A stretch of 49,923 bases of DNA from Phascolarctobacterium sp. (GCA_004558595.1 SFCN01000005.1:1-49923); one strand, 5' to 3'; positions 41,157 through 49,923 are shown, numbered from the stretch's first letter. Notes: generated from the letters alone by a model not told the origin. Numbers and translations: made by a program.

Positions 41157-42479
41157 ATGCAAGAGAAAACATATTGCTTAATTAATTATGGTTGCCAAAT
41201 GAATGAATCCGATACGGAGCATTATGCGGGCCAGCTGGAGGAGCTGGGCTATAAGCCCGTCAGCGATTACCACGGAGCCGATGTGATTTTAGTGAACACC
41301 TGCTGCGTGCGTGAAAGCGCCGAAAAGAAAATCGCCGGTAAAATCGGCGAGCTGAAGGCGGAAAAGAAACGCAATCCGGACTGCGTCATTTGCGTAGCCG
41401 GCTGTATGGCCCAAAAGGACGGGGAGAAGCTGCAAAAGAAGCATCCTCAAGTGGATTTACTCCTAGGCACCGCCTATGTAAACGATTTTAAGCAGCTGCT
41501 TTTAGATTATCTGGCGGACCGCAAGGGCATCGCCTACACGGATTTGACCATTCACCAGAGCGAATTCGAGGGCCACAGGGTGCGTCAGAGCCCCTTCGCG
41601 GCCTGGATTCCCATTATGTACGGCTGCAATAATTTCTGTACCTACTGCATCGTTCCCTATGTACGGGGTCGCGAACGCAGCCGCAGCATTGATAATATCG
41701 TGGAAGAAATCGAGGCCGCTGTGCAAGAGGGCTATAAGGAATTCACCCTGCTGGGCCAAAATGTTAACTCCTACGGCAAGGATTTAGGCGAGAAGGAAGC
41801 CTTCGCCAAGCTGCTGCGTAGAGTTAACGATATTCCCGGCGTGGAGCGGATCCACTACATGACAAGCCATCCTCGGGATATGAGCGAGGAGGTTATCAAG
41901 GCTGTGGCTGAATGCGAGCACATCTGCGAAAATTTCCATGTGCCCTTCCAAGCAGGCAGCAGTGAGATTCTGCGTCGCATGAACCGTGGCTATACCAAAG
42001 AAAAATATCTGGACTTAATCAAGCTCATTCGTAAATATGTGCCCGACGCGGCTATTACCACGGATATTATCGTGGGCTTCCCTGGTGAAACCGAGGAGGA
42101 TTTCGCCCAGACTTTGGATGTGGTGGAGCAGGTGGGCTTTACCAGCGCCTTCACCTTCATCTATTCTAAACGTAGCGGCACCCCTGCGGCGAAAATGGAT
42201 AACCAAGTGCCCCTGCCCGTGAAAAAGGAGCGTTTAAATCGCCTTATGGCGCTGCAAAACGCTAAGAGCGTGGCCTGCCATGAGCGGCTCATTGGCAAAA
42301 CCGTGGAGGTTTTGGCGGAGGGGCCCAGCAAGCAGGCCGATGTATGGACCGGACGCAGCCGCACCGGGGTGCTGGTGCTGTGGCCGGTGGAGGATAAGCG
42401 ATATGAAGTGGGCCAAAAGGTCAATGTGCTCATTGACACGGCCCAAACCTGGTTAGTGAAAGGTAAGGCGGTTGATTAA
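41157..42479 (+). CDS. miaB: tRNA-2-methylthio-N6-dimethylallyladenosine synthase
   Basis: This radical SAM enzyme adds methylthio to i6A37 of tRNA, the step after MiaA, whose gene lies downstream. The N-terminal domain has three cysteines for the second iron-sulfur cluster (NYGCQMNESD, NTCCVRESA, VAGCMAQ). The radical SAM motif CNNFCTYC lies near 158-165, and a C-terminal TRAM domain (about 375-440) binds RNA. GGAGGT is 7 bases before the ATG at 41157. The length of 440 is standard. Its stop overlaps the mutS start by one base. Confidence 0.95.
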   Translation: MQEKTYCLINYGCQMNESDTEHYAGQLEELGYKPVSDYHGADVILVNTCCVRESAEKKIAGKIGELKAEKKRNPDCVICVAGCMAQKDGEKLQKKHPQVDLLLGTAYVNDFKQLLLDYLADRKGIAYTDLTIHQSEFEGHRVRQSPFAAWIPIMYGCNNFCTYCIVPYVRGRERSRSIDNIVEEIEAAVQEGYKEFTLLGQNVNSYGKDLGEKEAFAKLLRRVNDIPGVERIHYMTSHPRDMSEEVIKAVAECEHICENFHVPFQAGSSEILRRMNRGYTKEKYLDLIKLIRKYVPDAAITTDIIVGFPGETEEDFAQTLDVVEQVGFTSAFTFIYSKRSGTPAAKMDNQVPLPVKKERLNRLMALQNAKSVACHERLIGKTVEVLAEGPSKQADVWTGRSRTGVLVLWPVEDKRYEVGQKVNVLIDTAQTWLVKGKAVD

Positions 42480-45082
42480 TGGCTGCTGCGAAAAATAACG
42501 CACCCAATGAGACGCAAAGCTATACGCCAATGGTACAACAGTACCTTGCTGTGAAGGAGCAGCATCAAAATGAGCTGCTTTTCTTCCGCTTGGGTGATTT
42601 TTACGAAATGTTTTTTGAGGATGCCCTGACGGCATCCCGCGAATTGAATATTACCCTGACCAAAAGGGCCGGCAATGGGGATAATATCCCCATGTGCGGC
42701 GTGCCCTACCACAGCGTGGAGGGCTATATCGCCAAGCTAGTGCATAAGGGCTATCGCATCGCCATCTGCGAGCAGATGGAGGACCCTCGCTTCGCGAAGG
42801 GTATCGTCGAGCGTAAGGTCATCAAGATCATCACCCCGGGCACGGCCATGAATGAGCAGGTTTTAGAGGATAAGCATAACCGCTATCTGGTGCTGCTCCG
42901 GGAGGAGCAGCAGGTGCTGTGCATGGCCGTGGCTGACGTATCCACCGGCGAGTGCCGGTGGTTCCAAGCCCTGGGCCAGGATAAATTGCTGGAAATCCAA
43001 GAGCAATTATATCGCTTACAGCCGGCGGAGCTAGTGCTAACAGCGCAGCTAGCCGGAGAGGAGCAGCTTTTAGAGTGGGTGCATAGCAAATTGCCGGAAT
43101 GCACAATTACTAATTATCAGGAGGCTGCTAGCGAGCAAGCTTATTTCCCGCAGCATTTTCCATCTGTGCAGGTTGCTCCCTTGGTAGAGCAAACAGTGGA
43201 GCTGCTTTTGTGCTATTTACACAATACCGTGATGGCGGATCTAAGCCATATTAATCAGCTCAGCGAAATCGTTCGGGACAGCTTCATGCAGCTAGATGCC
43301 ACGGCCATTCGCAATCTAGAGCTGGTTCGCTCCATGGCCGATGGCAGCAAGCGGGGGACCCTGCTGGGAGTTTTGGATTTCACCAAAACCAGCATGGGCG
43401 CCCGCCGCTTGCGCAGCTGGATCGAGACACCGCTTCTGGACATCGCTCGTATCCACGAGCGCCAAGAGGCCGTGGCCGAGCTGCTGGCCAAGGCATCCCT
43501 TCGGGATGCGGTGGCGGAGCAGCTGAGGGCCGTGGCCGATTTGGAGCGTATCGTCAGCCGCGTAGAGGTTGGCAGCGCCAACGCTCGTGACTTAGTAGCC
43601 CTACGCAGCTCCCTTACGGTGCTGCCGGGGCTCAAGGACGTGCTCCAGAGCTGCCAAAGCAAGGCCCTGCGGCGCCTGAACAGCGCCATTGGCGAGCACG
43701 GGGAGCTGGCGGCACGGCTGGCCCGAGCCATCGTGGACGAGCCGCCCTTCTCCGTTCGCGAGGGCGGTATGATTCGCCCGGGCTATAACGCGGAGCTGGA
43801 CGAGCTGCAGCTCATCGCCGCGGATAATAAGAGCTGGATGCAAAACTTCGAGCTCAAGATTAAGGAAGCGACGGGCATTAAAACCATGAAGGTGGGCTTT
43901 AATAAGGTCTTTGGCTACTACATCGAGGTTTCCAAGGGTCAGGCCGGCAGCGTGCCCGATTACTTCGTGCGTAAGCAGACTCTGGTCAACGCGGAGCGCT
44001 TCATTGTGCCCGAATTAAAGGAATACGAGAATAAAATTCTTGGCGCCAAGGAAAAAATCCAAAGCCTGGAATTTTATCTTTTCGACGAGCTGCGCAGCCT
44101 CATTCGCGGCCAAATTACGGAAATTCAAGCTACAGCCCGGGCCATTGGTGCGCTGGACGTGCTCAACGGCCTAGCTATCGCGGCTTATAAATATAACTAT
44201 GTACGCCCTGAGCTTAATCATCAGGGAGAAATCAGGATTACCGATGGTCGTCATCCCGTGGTGGAGCGACTGTTAGAAAAGGAAATCTTCGTACCCAACA
44301 ATGTTAATTTAAACAATAATGATGAACGCATGATCATCATCACAGGCCCCAATATGGCTGGCAAATCCACCTATATGCGACAGGTAGCCTTACTGGTCCT
44401 CATGACCCAAATGGGCAGCTTTATTCCTGCCCGTCAGGCCAATATTTGCCCCGTGGATAAAATCTTCACCCGGGTAGGCGCCAGCGACGATCTAGCCACA
44501 GGCCAGAGCACCTTTATGGTGGAGATGAACGAGGTGGCCCAGATTTTGCGTTACGCCACGAAAAACAGCCTCATTATTTTGGATGAGGTGGGCCGGGGCA
44601 CTTCCACCTTCGACGGTATGAGTATTGCCCGGGCGGTAATGGAATATATTCACGATAAAATCAAGGCCAAAACCTTGTTCGCTACTCACTATCATCAGCT
44701 GATCGCCCTAGAGCAGGAGCTGAGCGGTGTGAAAAACTACAGCGTGGCCGTAAAGGAACGGGGCAAGGATATCGTCTTTTTGCGGCGTATCGTGCCCGGT
44801 GGCACCGACCGCAGCTACGGTGTCCATGTGGCGCGACTGGCCGGTTTGCCCAAGAAGGTGCTGGACCGGGCCGAGGAATTCCTGGAGGAATACGATAATG
44901 AGCATGCTCAGGCTGCGCCTGCGGCCTCGGCAGAGCCTAGTCCCATGGGCATGGGCTCCCTCTTCACCAGCGCCATTACGGAGCAGCTTTTAAATATCGA
45001 TGTGATGAGCATGACACCTATCGAAGCCATGAATATGCTCTATAAACTACAGGACGAAGCACGAAAGGAGAGCGGTCGCTAA
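42479..45082 (+). CDS. mutS: DNA mismatch repair protein MutS
   Basis: This protein recognises mismatches and recruits MutL. It has 867 residues. The mismatch-binding N-terminus contains FFRLGDFYEMFFEDA (about 35-49), with the Phe-x-Glu wedge in DFYEMF. Core and lever domains follow. The ATPase carries Walker A GPNMAGKST (about 622-630), IILDEVGRGTSTFDG (about 698-712) and THYHQL. A short C-terminal tail (LNIDVMSMTPIEAMNMLYKL) is the tetramer/beta-clamp region. It overlaps both miaB and mutL by one base. Confidence 0.97.
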   Translation: MAAAKNNAPNETQSYTPMVQQYLAVKEQHQNELLFFRLGDFYEMFFEDALTASRELNITLTKRAGNGDNIPMCGVPYHSVEGYIAKLVHKGYRIAICEQMEDPRFAKGIVERKVIKIITPGTAMNEQVLEDKHNRYLVLLREEQQVLCMAVADVSTGECRWFQALGQDKLLEIQEQLYRLQPAELVLTAQLAGEEQLLEWVHSKLPECTITNYQEAASEQAYFPQHFPSVQVAPLVEQTVELLLCYLHNTVMADLSHINQLSEIVRDSFMQLDATAIRNLELVRSMADGSKRGTLLGVLDFTKTSMGARRLRSWIETPLLDIARIHERQEAVAELLAKASLRDAVAEQLRAVADLERIVSRVEVGSANARDLVALRSSLTVLPGLKDVLQSCQSKALRRLNSAIGEHGELAARLARAIVDEPPFSVREGGMIRPGYNAELDELQLIAADNKSWMQNFELKIKEATGIKTMKVGFNKVFGYYIEVSKGQAGSVPDYFVRKQTLVNAERFIVPELKEYENKILGAKEKIQSLEFYLFDELRSLIRGQITEIQATARAIGALDVLNGLAIAAYKYNYVRPELNHQGEIRITDGRHPVVERLLEKEIFVPNNVNLNNNDERMIIITGPNMAGKSTYMRQVALLVLMTQMGSFIPARQANICPVDKIFTRVGASDDLATGQSTFMVEMNEVAQILRYATKNSLIILDEVGRGTSTFDGMSIARAVMEYIHDKIKAKTLFATHYHQLIALEQELSGVKNYSVAVKERGKDIVFLRRIVPGGTDRSYGVHVARLAGLPKKVLDRAEEFLEEYDNEHAQAAPAASAEPSPMGMGSLFTSAITEQLLNIDVMSMTPIEAMNMLYKLQDEARKESGR

Positions 45083-47133
45083 TGGCAGATACACATGTAG
45101 TACAGCTACTGGATATTAATACAGCCAACCAGATCGCGGCAGGCGAGGTAGTAGAAAAGCCCGCCTCCGTGGTAAAGGAATTAGTGGAAAACGCTCTGGA
45201 CGCCGGGGCTAGTCAAATTGACGTCACAACCTATGGCGGTGGCACGGAATATATTCGCGTAGTGGATAACGGCTGTGGCATGAGCGAGGCCAATGCTCGC
45301 TTAGCGGTGCTGCGTCACGCCACCAGCAAAATCGTGAAGGCCGAGGATTTAATGAGCTTAAAAACTCTGGGCTTTCGCGGCGAGGCCCTGCCCAGCATCG
45401 CCTCCGTCTCTAACTTCACCCTGCTGACCCGTCCTCAGGACCAGGACTTAGCCACCTCGGTCCGTATCGACGGCGGCGAAAACATGGAGGTCACCAGCAC
45501 CGGCGGCGCCGCCGGCACCACGGTCATTGTGGAAAATCTTTTCTTCAACGTGCCTGCTCGGCGTAAATTCTTAAAAACCGTGGTCACCGAGGGACGCTAT
45601 ATTAGCGAGCTTTTGACCAAGCTAGCCCTCTCTAGGCCAGATGTACGCTTTAAGCTAGTGAATAATGATAAGGAAGTGCTGCACACTCCCGGCGACGGTG
45701 ATTTGCAGGGGACCATTAGAGCCCTGTACGGTCGCAGCGTGGCTCAGGACTTACTCAAGGTGGATTTCGCCGACCCTAAGCTTAAAATCACCGGCTTCAT
45801 CGGTAAGCCCACCCTGCTCAAGGGCACTCGCCAATGGCAAACACTGTTCGTCAATGGGCGTAGCATCGGCAATAAAATGCTGGCCAAGGCCATCGACCAC
45901 GCCTACCAATCCCAAATTCCCAAGAGCGGCTTTCCCTTTGCCGTGCTGAATATCGAAATCGATACTCAGGCAGTGGACGTGAACGTCCATCCGCAAAAGA
46001 GCGAGATTAAATTCAGCGATGAAAGCCTCGTCTATAAGGCCATGTTCAAGGCTCTAACGGACGCCTTAAGTCGTCCCATGAGCGCTCAAAAAACAGAAAT
46101 TACGCTGCTGCCCGACTCGGAGCTGAACGCCTACGTCAAACCCAAGCAAAGCATTGTACAGCCCAGCTTGGTAAAGCCTGCGGCACAGCCCTTACAGCCC
46201 TTGCGCGGCAGCGTCAGCAATAAAAATACACGTCCCCCTCTGCATAATCCCATCTTCAAAACTCCCATGGAGCATATGGAGCCTATTTTTAAGGAGCCGG
46301 AGGGCATCTACGATAGGGGCCATCAGGAAACGGTTATTCCTGTGTTAGAAGCCCGTGAGGAATTCGCTAAGCCCACGCCTTCTGCTTCTACTGCGGCTAA
46401 GGCCCTAGAGCCTACGCCTCAGTCAGTTGAGCCTAAGCAACAACTGGCAGAGCCTGCTGCTAAAGCGGTGGAGCCAGCCTCCGAGCCCCAGCCGGCGGCT
46501 CAGCAGCAGTCCCCAATTAAACGTGAAACCATTAAATTTACTGATACGGATAGCGGCATCGCCACCATTTGGCCCATTGGCCAGGTGGACAAAACCTTTA
46601 TTATCGCCCAATCCGAGGATACTCTTTATTTAATCGATCAGCACGCGGCTCACGAGCGCATTCTCTACGATAAGCTGGTAGCCGCTCATGAGCAGGTACC
46701 GGCCCAGCAGCTGTTGATCCCTATGTACATCGATTTAGCAGCCGATGAAATCGAGCGCATTACCGCCTACGGAGAAGAATTTCTCAAGCTGGGCGTGGAC
46801 GTGGAGGCCGGGGGCGAGACCATGCTCCGCATTAACAGTCTACCCACGGATATTAAGCCCGAGGACGCTGAGGACTTTATCCAAGAAATCTGCAAAATGC
46901 TGGGCGAGCTCCGCCAAGTGAAGCCCAGTGACCTGCGGCAGGAGGTGCTGCATATGACGGCTTGCAAGGCGGCCATTAAGGCCGGACAGCTGCTGACCAT
47001 GACTCAAATGCGTCAGCTGATTATCGACTTATGCAATACGGAGCATCCCTTCACCTGTCCCCATGGCCGCCCCTGCATGATCGCCATCGACAGCGACCAG
47101 CTGTACAAAATGTTCAAAAGGACGGGCTTTTAA
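45082..47133 (+). CDS. mutL: DNA mismatch repair protein MutL
   Basis: This protein links MutS to strand cutting. It has 683 residues. The N-terminal GHKL ATPase has ENALDAGA (about 38-45), DNGCGM and GFRGEALPSI. A Pro/Ala/Glu-rich linker (about 375-485) is unusually long in AlaProSer repeats. The C-terminal endonuclease motifs are present: DQHAAHERILYD, ACKAAIKAG and CPHGRP. In the first, the usual DQHAx2Ex4E ends in Asp instead of Glu, a conservative change. This indicates the nicking type of MutL found in bacteria lacking MutH. Confidence 0.96.
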   Translation: MADTHVVQLLDINTANQIAAGEVVEKPASVVKELVENALDAGASQIDVTTYGGGTEYIRVVDNGCGMSEANARLAVLRHATSKIVKAEDLMSLKTLGFRGEALPSIASVSNFTLLTRPQDQDLATSVRIDGGENMEVTSTGGAAGTTVIVENLFFNVPARRKFLKTVVTEGRYISELLTKLALSRPDVRFKLVNNDKEVLHTPGDGDLQGTIRALYGRSVAQDLLKVDFADPKLKITGFIGKPTLLKGTRQWQTLFVNGRSIGNKMLAKAIDHAYQSQIPKSGFPFAVLNIEIDTQAVDVNVHPQKSEIKFSDESLVYKAMFKALTDALSRPMSAQKTEITLLPDSELNAYVKPKQSIVQPSLVKPAAQPLQPLRGSVSNKNTRPPLHNPIFKTPMEHMEPIFKEPEGIYDRGHQETVIPVLEAREEFAKPTPSASTAAKALEPTPQSVEPKQQLAEPAAKAVEPASEPQPAAQQQSPIKRETIKFTDTDSGIATIWPIGQVDKTFIIAQSEDTLYLIDQHAAHERILYDKLVAAHEQVPAQQLLIPMYIDLAADEIERITAYGEEFLKLGVDVEAGGETMLRINSLPTDIKPEDAEDFIQEICKMLGELRQVKPSDLRQEVLHMTACKAAIKAGQLLTMTQMRQLIIDLCNTEHPFTCPHGRPCMIAIDSDQLYKMFKRTGF

Positions 47134-47928
47134 ATGCTACAGGGTAAGTACGCCGTAGTTTTAAGTCGCAACGCCAGGGGCGTTGCGGCAGTGGAGGCCG
47201 CCAAGGCCATGGCCGCGGAGCTAGGCGTGGCCTATTTGGATAGACCTCACAATCAGGTTTTAGAGGACTTTATGGCGGCTCAGGGCTTGGCGGCGGTCAT
47301 CGTGCTGGAGAAGGACGGGCCTCGCATTCACAGCCCGCAGGGCACCTTCGCTTATCATCCGGGGATGGCCGAGATCAGGGCGCAGCAGCTTTTGCGTGGC
47401 GCGCCCGACCATTTAGTACGGGCCTTAGACCTGCGCCCCGGCCTAAGGGTGCTGGACTGCACCTTGGGCCTAGCCAGCGACGCGGCCGTGGCCGCCTGCG
47501 TGGTAGGCCCTTCAGGCGCCGTAGTGGGCCTAGAGGCCTCGCTCTTACTGTATTTCGCCGTGAAGCGGGGGCTGGCCAGCTATGAGTGCAAAACACCGCT
47601 TTTGACAGCGGCCCTGAGGCGAGTGCAGGCCGTCCACGCAGTGGCGGCGGATTATCTAGCTCAATGCGTCAAGGCTGGCGTTAGCTTTGACGTTGTTTAT
47701 TTCGACCCTATGTTTCGCCATCCGGTGCAGGGCTCCAAGGCCATGGAGGCCCTGCGACCACTTTCCTTAGAGGAGCCCTTGGCTAAATCCACCGTGGAGC
47801 TAGCCCTCAAGGTGGCTCCCCGAGTAGTCATCAAGGAGCGCAGCGAATATCTGCTGGCCGAGTACGGCTGCGAGGAATACGTAGGCGGAAAATATAGTCG
47901 CGTCAAATTCGGCATTATCAGGAGGTGA
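47134..47928 (+). CDS. class I SAM-dependent methyltransferase (RsmJ-like)
   Basis: This is a 264-residue protein. The SAM-binding segment is VLDCTLGLASDAAVAACVVG (about 106-125), followed by acidic VGLEAS and VYFDPMFRHPV (about 191-201), which resembles the DPMYP-type motif of RsmJ, a 16S rRNA guanine methyltransferase. It starts directly at the mutL stop (TAAATG) and ends 4 bases before miaA, so it is part of the operon. The substrate is not certain. Confidence 0.75.
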   Translation: MLQGKYAVVLSRNARGVAAVEAAKAMAAELGVAYLDRPHNQVLEDFMAAQGLAAVIVLEKDGPRIHSPQGTFAYHPGMAEIRAQQLLRGAPDHLVRALDLRPGLRVLDCTLGLASDAAVAACVVGPSGAVVGLEASLLLYFAVKRGLASYECKTPLLTAALRRVQAVHAVAADYLAQCVKAGVSFDVVYFDPMFRHPVQGSKAMEALRPLSLEEPLAKSTVELALKVAPRVVIKERSEYLLAEYGCEEYVGGKYSRVKFGIIRR

Positions 47929-47932
47929 GCTC

Positions 47933-48877
47933 ATGCAGGAACAGTCCCCTAAGGAAAGGGTTCTGGTAATCCTAGGACCTACGGCCACGGGCAAGAGCCA
48001 TTGCGCCATTGAAATCGCCAAAAAATTCCACGGCGAGATTATTTCCGGCGACTCCATGTTGGTTTACCGAGACATGAATATCGGCACGGCCAAGCCCACC
48101 GCCGCGGAGCTGGCCGCCGTGCCCCACCATTTGGTGAATATCTTACCGCCGGAGGCCAGCTTTAGCGTGGTGGATTTCAAGGAGCAGGCCCAGCGCCTGA
48201 TCACAGATATCAATCAGCGGGGCCATTTACCCATTATCGCCGGGGGCACGGGCCTCTATATCAAGGCTCTCCTTGAGGATTACGCCTTTAACAGCGTCTC
48301 CGAGGATAACGAGCTACGCCAGCGGCTGACTAGGGAAGCTCAGGAGCAGGGCCCGGAAGCCCTGCACAAGCGTTTGGCCGAGCTGGACAGCGAGGCCGCC
48401 GAACGCATCCATCCCCATAACGTGCGCCGCGTAGTGCGCGCACTGGAAGCGGCCCTAAATGGGGAGCAGGTGAACCAATACGGCGCCAGCGAAAGTCCCT
48501 ACGACGCTCTCGTCGTAGGCCTGGAGATGGAGCGTGGCGCCTTATACGAGCGCATTAATAGGCGCGTGGACATCATGCTGGAGCAGGGTCTGGAGCAGGA
48601 GGTGCGTGAGCTTTTAAGCCGAGGCCTGAGCCCCCACTGCCAGAGCATGCAGAGCATCGGCTATCGCCAAATGGTGTGGTATTTACAGGGTACCATGGAC
48701 TACGAGCAGGCCGTGAAAAAGCTCAAGCAGGCCACTCGCAATTTCGCCAAGCGGCAAATCACTTGGTACAAAAAAATGCCCTATATTAAGTGGCTCAAGC
48801 TAGAAGCTACCCCGGATTATACGAACGTTGTGGAAAGAATTTGTGAAATGCTTGTAGAAAAAGAAATTTCGTTGTAA
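47933..48877 (+). CDS. miaA: tRNA dimethylallyltransferase
   Basis: This enzyme transfers dimethylallyl to A37 of tRNAs reading UNN codons, making the substrate of MiaB. The protein has 314 residues. Walker A-like GPTATGKSHCAI lies near 15-26, DSMLVYRDMNIGTAKP near 41-56, the substrate segment GGTGLYIKALL near 104-114, and the family signature QSIGYRQ near 241-247. AGGAGGTGAG is in good position before the ATG. It is followed after 35 bases by hfq. Confidence 0.96.
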   Translation: MQEQSPKERVLVILGPTATGKSHCAIEIAKKFHGEIISGDSMLVYRDMNIGTAKPTAAELAAVPHHLVNILPPEASFSVVDFKEQAQRLITDINQRGHLPIIAGGTGLYIKALLEDYAFNSVSEDNELRQRLTREAQEQGPEALHKRLAELDSEAAERIHPHNVRRVVRALEAALNGEQVNQYGASESPYDALVVGLEMERGALYERINRRVDIMLEQGLEQEVRELLSRGLSPHCQSMQSIGYRQMVWYLQGTMDYEQAVKKLKQATRNFAKRQITWYKKMPYIKWLKLEATPDYTNVVERICEMLVEKEISL

Positions 48878-48912
48878 AATTATACTATAGAGATAGATTG
48901 GAGGGGATTCTC

Positions 48913-49164
48913 ATGATGAATTGCGCAAAACCCGCAATGAATTTACAGGATAGCTTTTTAAACCATGTACGCAAGGAAAACCTTGGTGTCATCATCTATT
49001 TGATGAATGGCTTCCAAATCCGTGGTCTGGTGCGTGGCTTCGATAATTTTACTGTTATCATTGAAAATGAAGGTAAGCAGCAGCTGGTTTATAAGCATGC
49101 GATTTCTACTATTTCTCCGGCTACCAATATCACTATTATGCAGCCCGAGAAAAAAGAAAACTAA
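48913..49164 (+). CDS. hfq: RNA chaperone Hfq
   Basis: This is a hexameric Sm-like protein that helps small RNAs pair with mRNAs, 83 residues. The Sm1 segment (NLQDSFLNHVRKEN, then VIIYLMNGFQIRGLVRGFD) and Sm2 motif YKHAIS (about 61-66) are present. GGAGGGG (48900-48906) fits the ATG at 48913. The upstream TTG at 48898 lies before this site. The C-terminal tail is short. Confidence 0.96.
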   Translation: MMNCAKPAMNLQDSFLNHVRKENLGVIIYLMNGFQIRGLVRGFDNFTVIIENEGKQQLVYKHAISTISPATNITIMQPEKKEN

Positions 49165-49182
49165 GTAAGTAACTAGAGAAAA

Positions 49183-49210
49183 ACGGCGCTGCGGCGTTGT
49201 TTTTCTTTTT
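49183..49210 (+). terminator. Rho-independent terminator after hfq
   Basis: ACGGCGC (49183-49189) pairs with GCGTTGT (49194-49200) including two wobbles, followed by TTTTCTTTTT. Confidence 0.7.
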
Positions 49211-49275
49211 GTTATATGAAAACCACGCCATAGTGGCGTGGTTCCGAGCAGCTTTAGCGGTGAGTAATAAAAAAA

Positions 49276-49332
49276 CTCCTAATGTGATATGATACTAGTG
49301 ACCTGCCAGTCAAAGTAAATTCACATTAGGAG
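49276..49332 (+). promoter_or_regulatory. IS200 5' hairpin hiding the tnpA ribosome binding site
   Basis: CTCCTAATGTGA (49276-49287) is an exact 12-base complement of TCACATTAGGAG (49321-49332). The downstream arm contains most of the AGGAGGAG site of tnpA, so the mRNA should keep translation low. Confidence 0.8.
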
Positions 49333-49341
49333 GAGATCAAA

Positions 49342-49815
49342 ATGCCAAAAGGGCAAAATGATGACGTAAATAGTTTAGCACATACTAAGTGGAATTGTAA
49401 GTACCATGTGGTATTTGCGCCTAAATATCGCAGAAAAGTTTTTTATGAAGAAAAAAGACTAGCGATTAGAGATATTTTAATACAGCTATGCGCATGGAAA
49501 GGGGTAGAAATTCTTGAAGGAGAAATTTGTCCAGACCATGTACACCTGCTGCTGAGTATCCCGCCCAAAATGAGCATTTCGTATTTCATCGGCTATCTCA
49601 AAGGCAAAAGCAGCCTAATGATATTCCAAAAGTATGGCAATATGAAATTTGCATATAGAAATCGCGAATTTTGGTGTAAGGGATACTATGTTGACACAGT
49701 AGGGAAGAATACGAAAGCTATAAAGGAATATATAGCGAATCAATTAAAGAGAGATAAAGAGTCTGATCAGTTAGCACTATTCGATCCTAGAGACCCGTTC
49801 ACGGGTAGCAAGTAA
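49342..49815 (+). CDS. tnpA: IS200-family transposase TnpA (Y1 HUH)
   Basis: This is a single-strand DNA transposase of 157 residues. The HUH motif is DHVHLLL (about 65-71), with both metal-binding histidines. The catalytic tyrosine is within CKGYYVDTVG (about 113-122). The N-terminal KYHVVFAPKYRRKVFY pattern is diagnostic. Length matches intact IS200 transposases. It is more AT-rich than hfq. Expression should be limited by the hairpin over its ribosome binding site. Confidence 0.94.
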   Translation: MPKGQNDDVNSLAHTKWNCKYHVVFAPKYRRKVFYEEKRLAIRDILIQLCAWKGVEILEGEICPDHVHLLLSIPPKMSISYFIGYLKGKSSLMIFQKYGNMKFAYRNREFWCKGYYVDTVGKNTKAIKEYIANQLKRDKESDQLALFDPRDPFTGSK

Positions 49816-49895
49816 CAAATGCATGGCTGGCAGGCCAATAAAAGATGCACTTGTGCATGGCTAGTAGTATTAGGGCTATGCCCGAAAAAGAAAAG

Positions 49896-49914
49896 CCACC
49901 CGCTATGCGGGTGG
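49896..49914 (+). terminator. right subterminal hairpin of the IS, possible terminator
   Basis: CCACCCGC (49896-49903) and GCGGGTGG (49907-49914) form an 8-bp stem with TAT loop, followed by ATCTTTA. It is likely the transposase recognition hairpin. Confidence 0.65.
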
Positions 49915-49923
49915 ATCTTTACT

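Larger units (their letters stand above)
49217..49923 (+). mobile_element. IS200-type insertion sequence, right end at or past window edge
   Basis: The element has a single Y1 transposase gene, with no tnpB, between two subterminal hairpins, AACCACGCCA/TGGCGTGGTT (49221-49243) on the left and CCACCCGC/GCGGGTGG (49896-49914) on the right. This is the plan of IS200/IS605 elements, which lack terminal inverted repeats and move as single strands. Exact ends cannot be fixed from one copy; the right end probably lies at or after the last base. Confidence 0.8.

Noticed and set aside
49221..49243. Perfect 10-bp hairpin after hfq as a second hfq terminator
   Set aside because: There is no T run after it, and its sequence resembles the right-end hairpin of the IS, so it is better explained as the left subterminal hairpin of the IS200 element.
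1..49923. tRNA, rRNA or CRISPR array
   Set aside because: No cloverleaf-like T-loop motifs, rRNA signatures or regularly spaced repeats were noticed when reading the intergenic regions; this was by eye only.

Overview
The window is one continuous stretch of bacterial chromosome, about half G+C, with almost all genes on the + strand. The gene content points to an anaerobic, diderm Firmicute of the Negativicutes, probably near Acidaminococcaceae/Phascolarctobacterium. This rests on the miaB-mutS-mutL-(methyltransferase)-miaA-hfq order, a T-box before pheST, an FMN riboswitch before ribD-ribE-ribBA-ribH, RNase Y, RecA/RecX, a Hsp33 redox chaperone, and a rubredoxin fused to a glutamate-synthase domain. 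The genus is an inference from gene families, not from any search.

Layout. 1-7.5 kb: the 3' end of a UvrD/RecB-like helicase-nuclease, a small membrane protein, a D-2-hydroxyacid (lactate-type) dehydrogenase, an exporter-type ABC protein, then trmK, a Nif3-like gene and a YhaM-like exoribonuclease. 7.5-13 kb: T-box-controlled pheS-pheT and the rubredoxin/FMN glutamate-synthase-like enzyme. 13.3-22.6 kb: a peptide-use region with a complete Dpp/Opp-type importer (lipoprotein, two permeases, two ATPases), an M18 aminopeptidase, a nitrilase-family hydrolase and an M20 peptidase. 22.6-28 kb: exonuclease III, the riboflavin operon under an FMN riboswitch, and an AT-rich HEPN/MNT toxin-antitoxin pair. 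28-32.5 kb: hslO behind a structured leader, recA behind a strong promoter with an SOS-like box, recX, and rny (RNase Y).

32.5-36.0 kb is a foreign island of about 3.5 kb. It sits exactly in the Rho-independent terminator of rny and is flanked by a perfect 15-bp direct repeat. The island holds a broken sigma factor gene, an intact ABC-F (ribosome-protection type) resistance gene behind an attenuator-like leader, a small cysteine-rich KTR protein typical of conjugative transposons, and a chimeric ORF joining a transposon sigma factor to the C-terminus of a large serine recombinase. Ends and gene remnants together indicate an integrated element that lost its mobility genes and kept its resistance cargo. 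The right repeat restores a full terminator.

36-50 kb returns to core genes: a zinc-ribbon protein, rpmB (- strand), recG, a TVP38/TMEM64-family membrane protein, a - strand membrane-anchored protein, then miaB-mutS-mutL-methyltransferase-miaA-hfq. An IS200-type insertion sequence with a self-repressing 5' hairpin follows hfq and reaches the window end. No tRNA, rRNA or CRISPR array was recognised.
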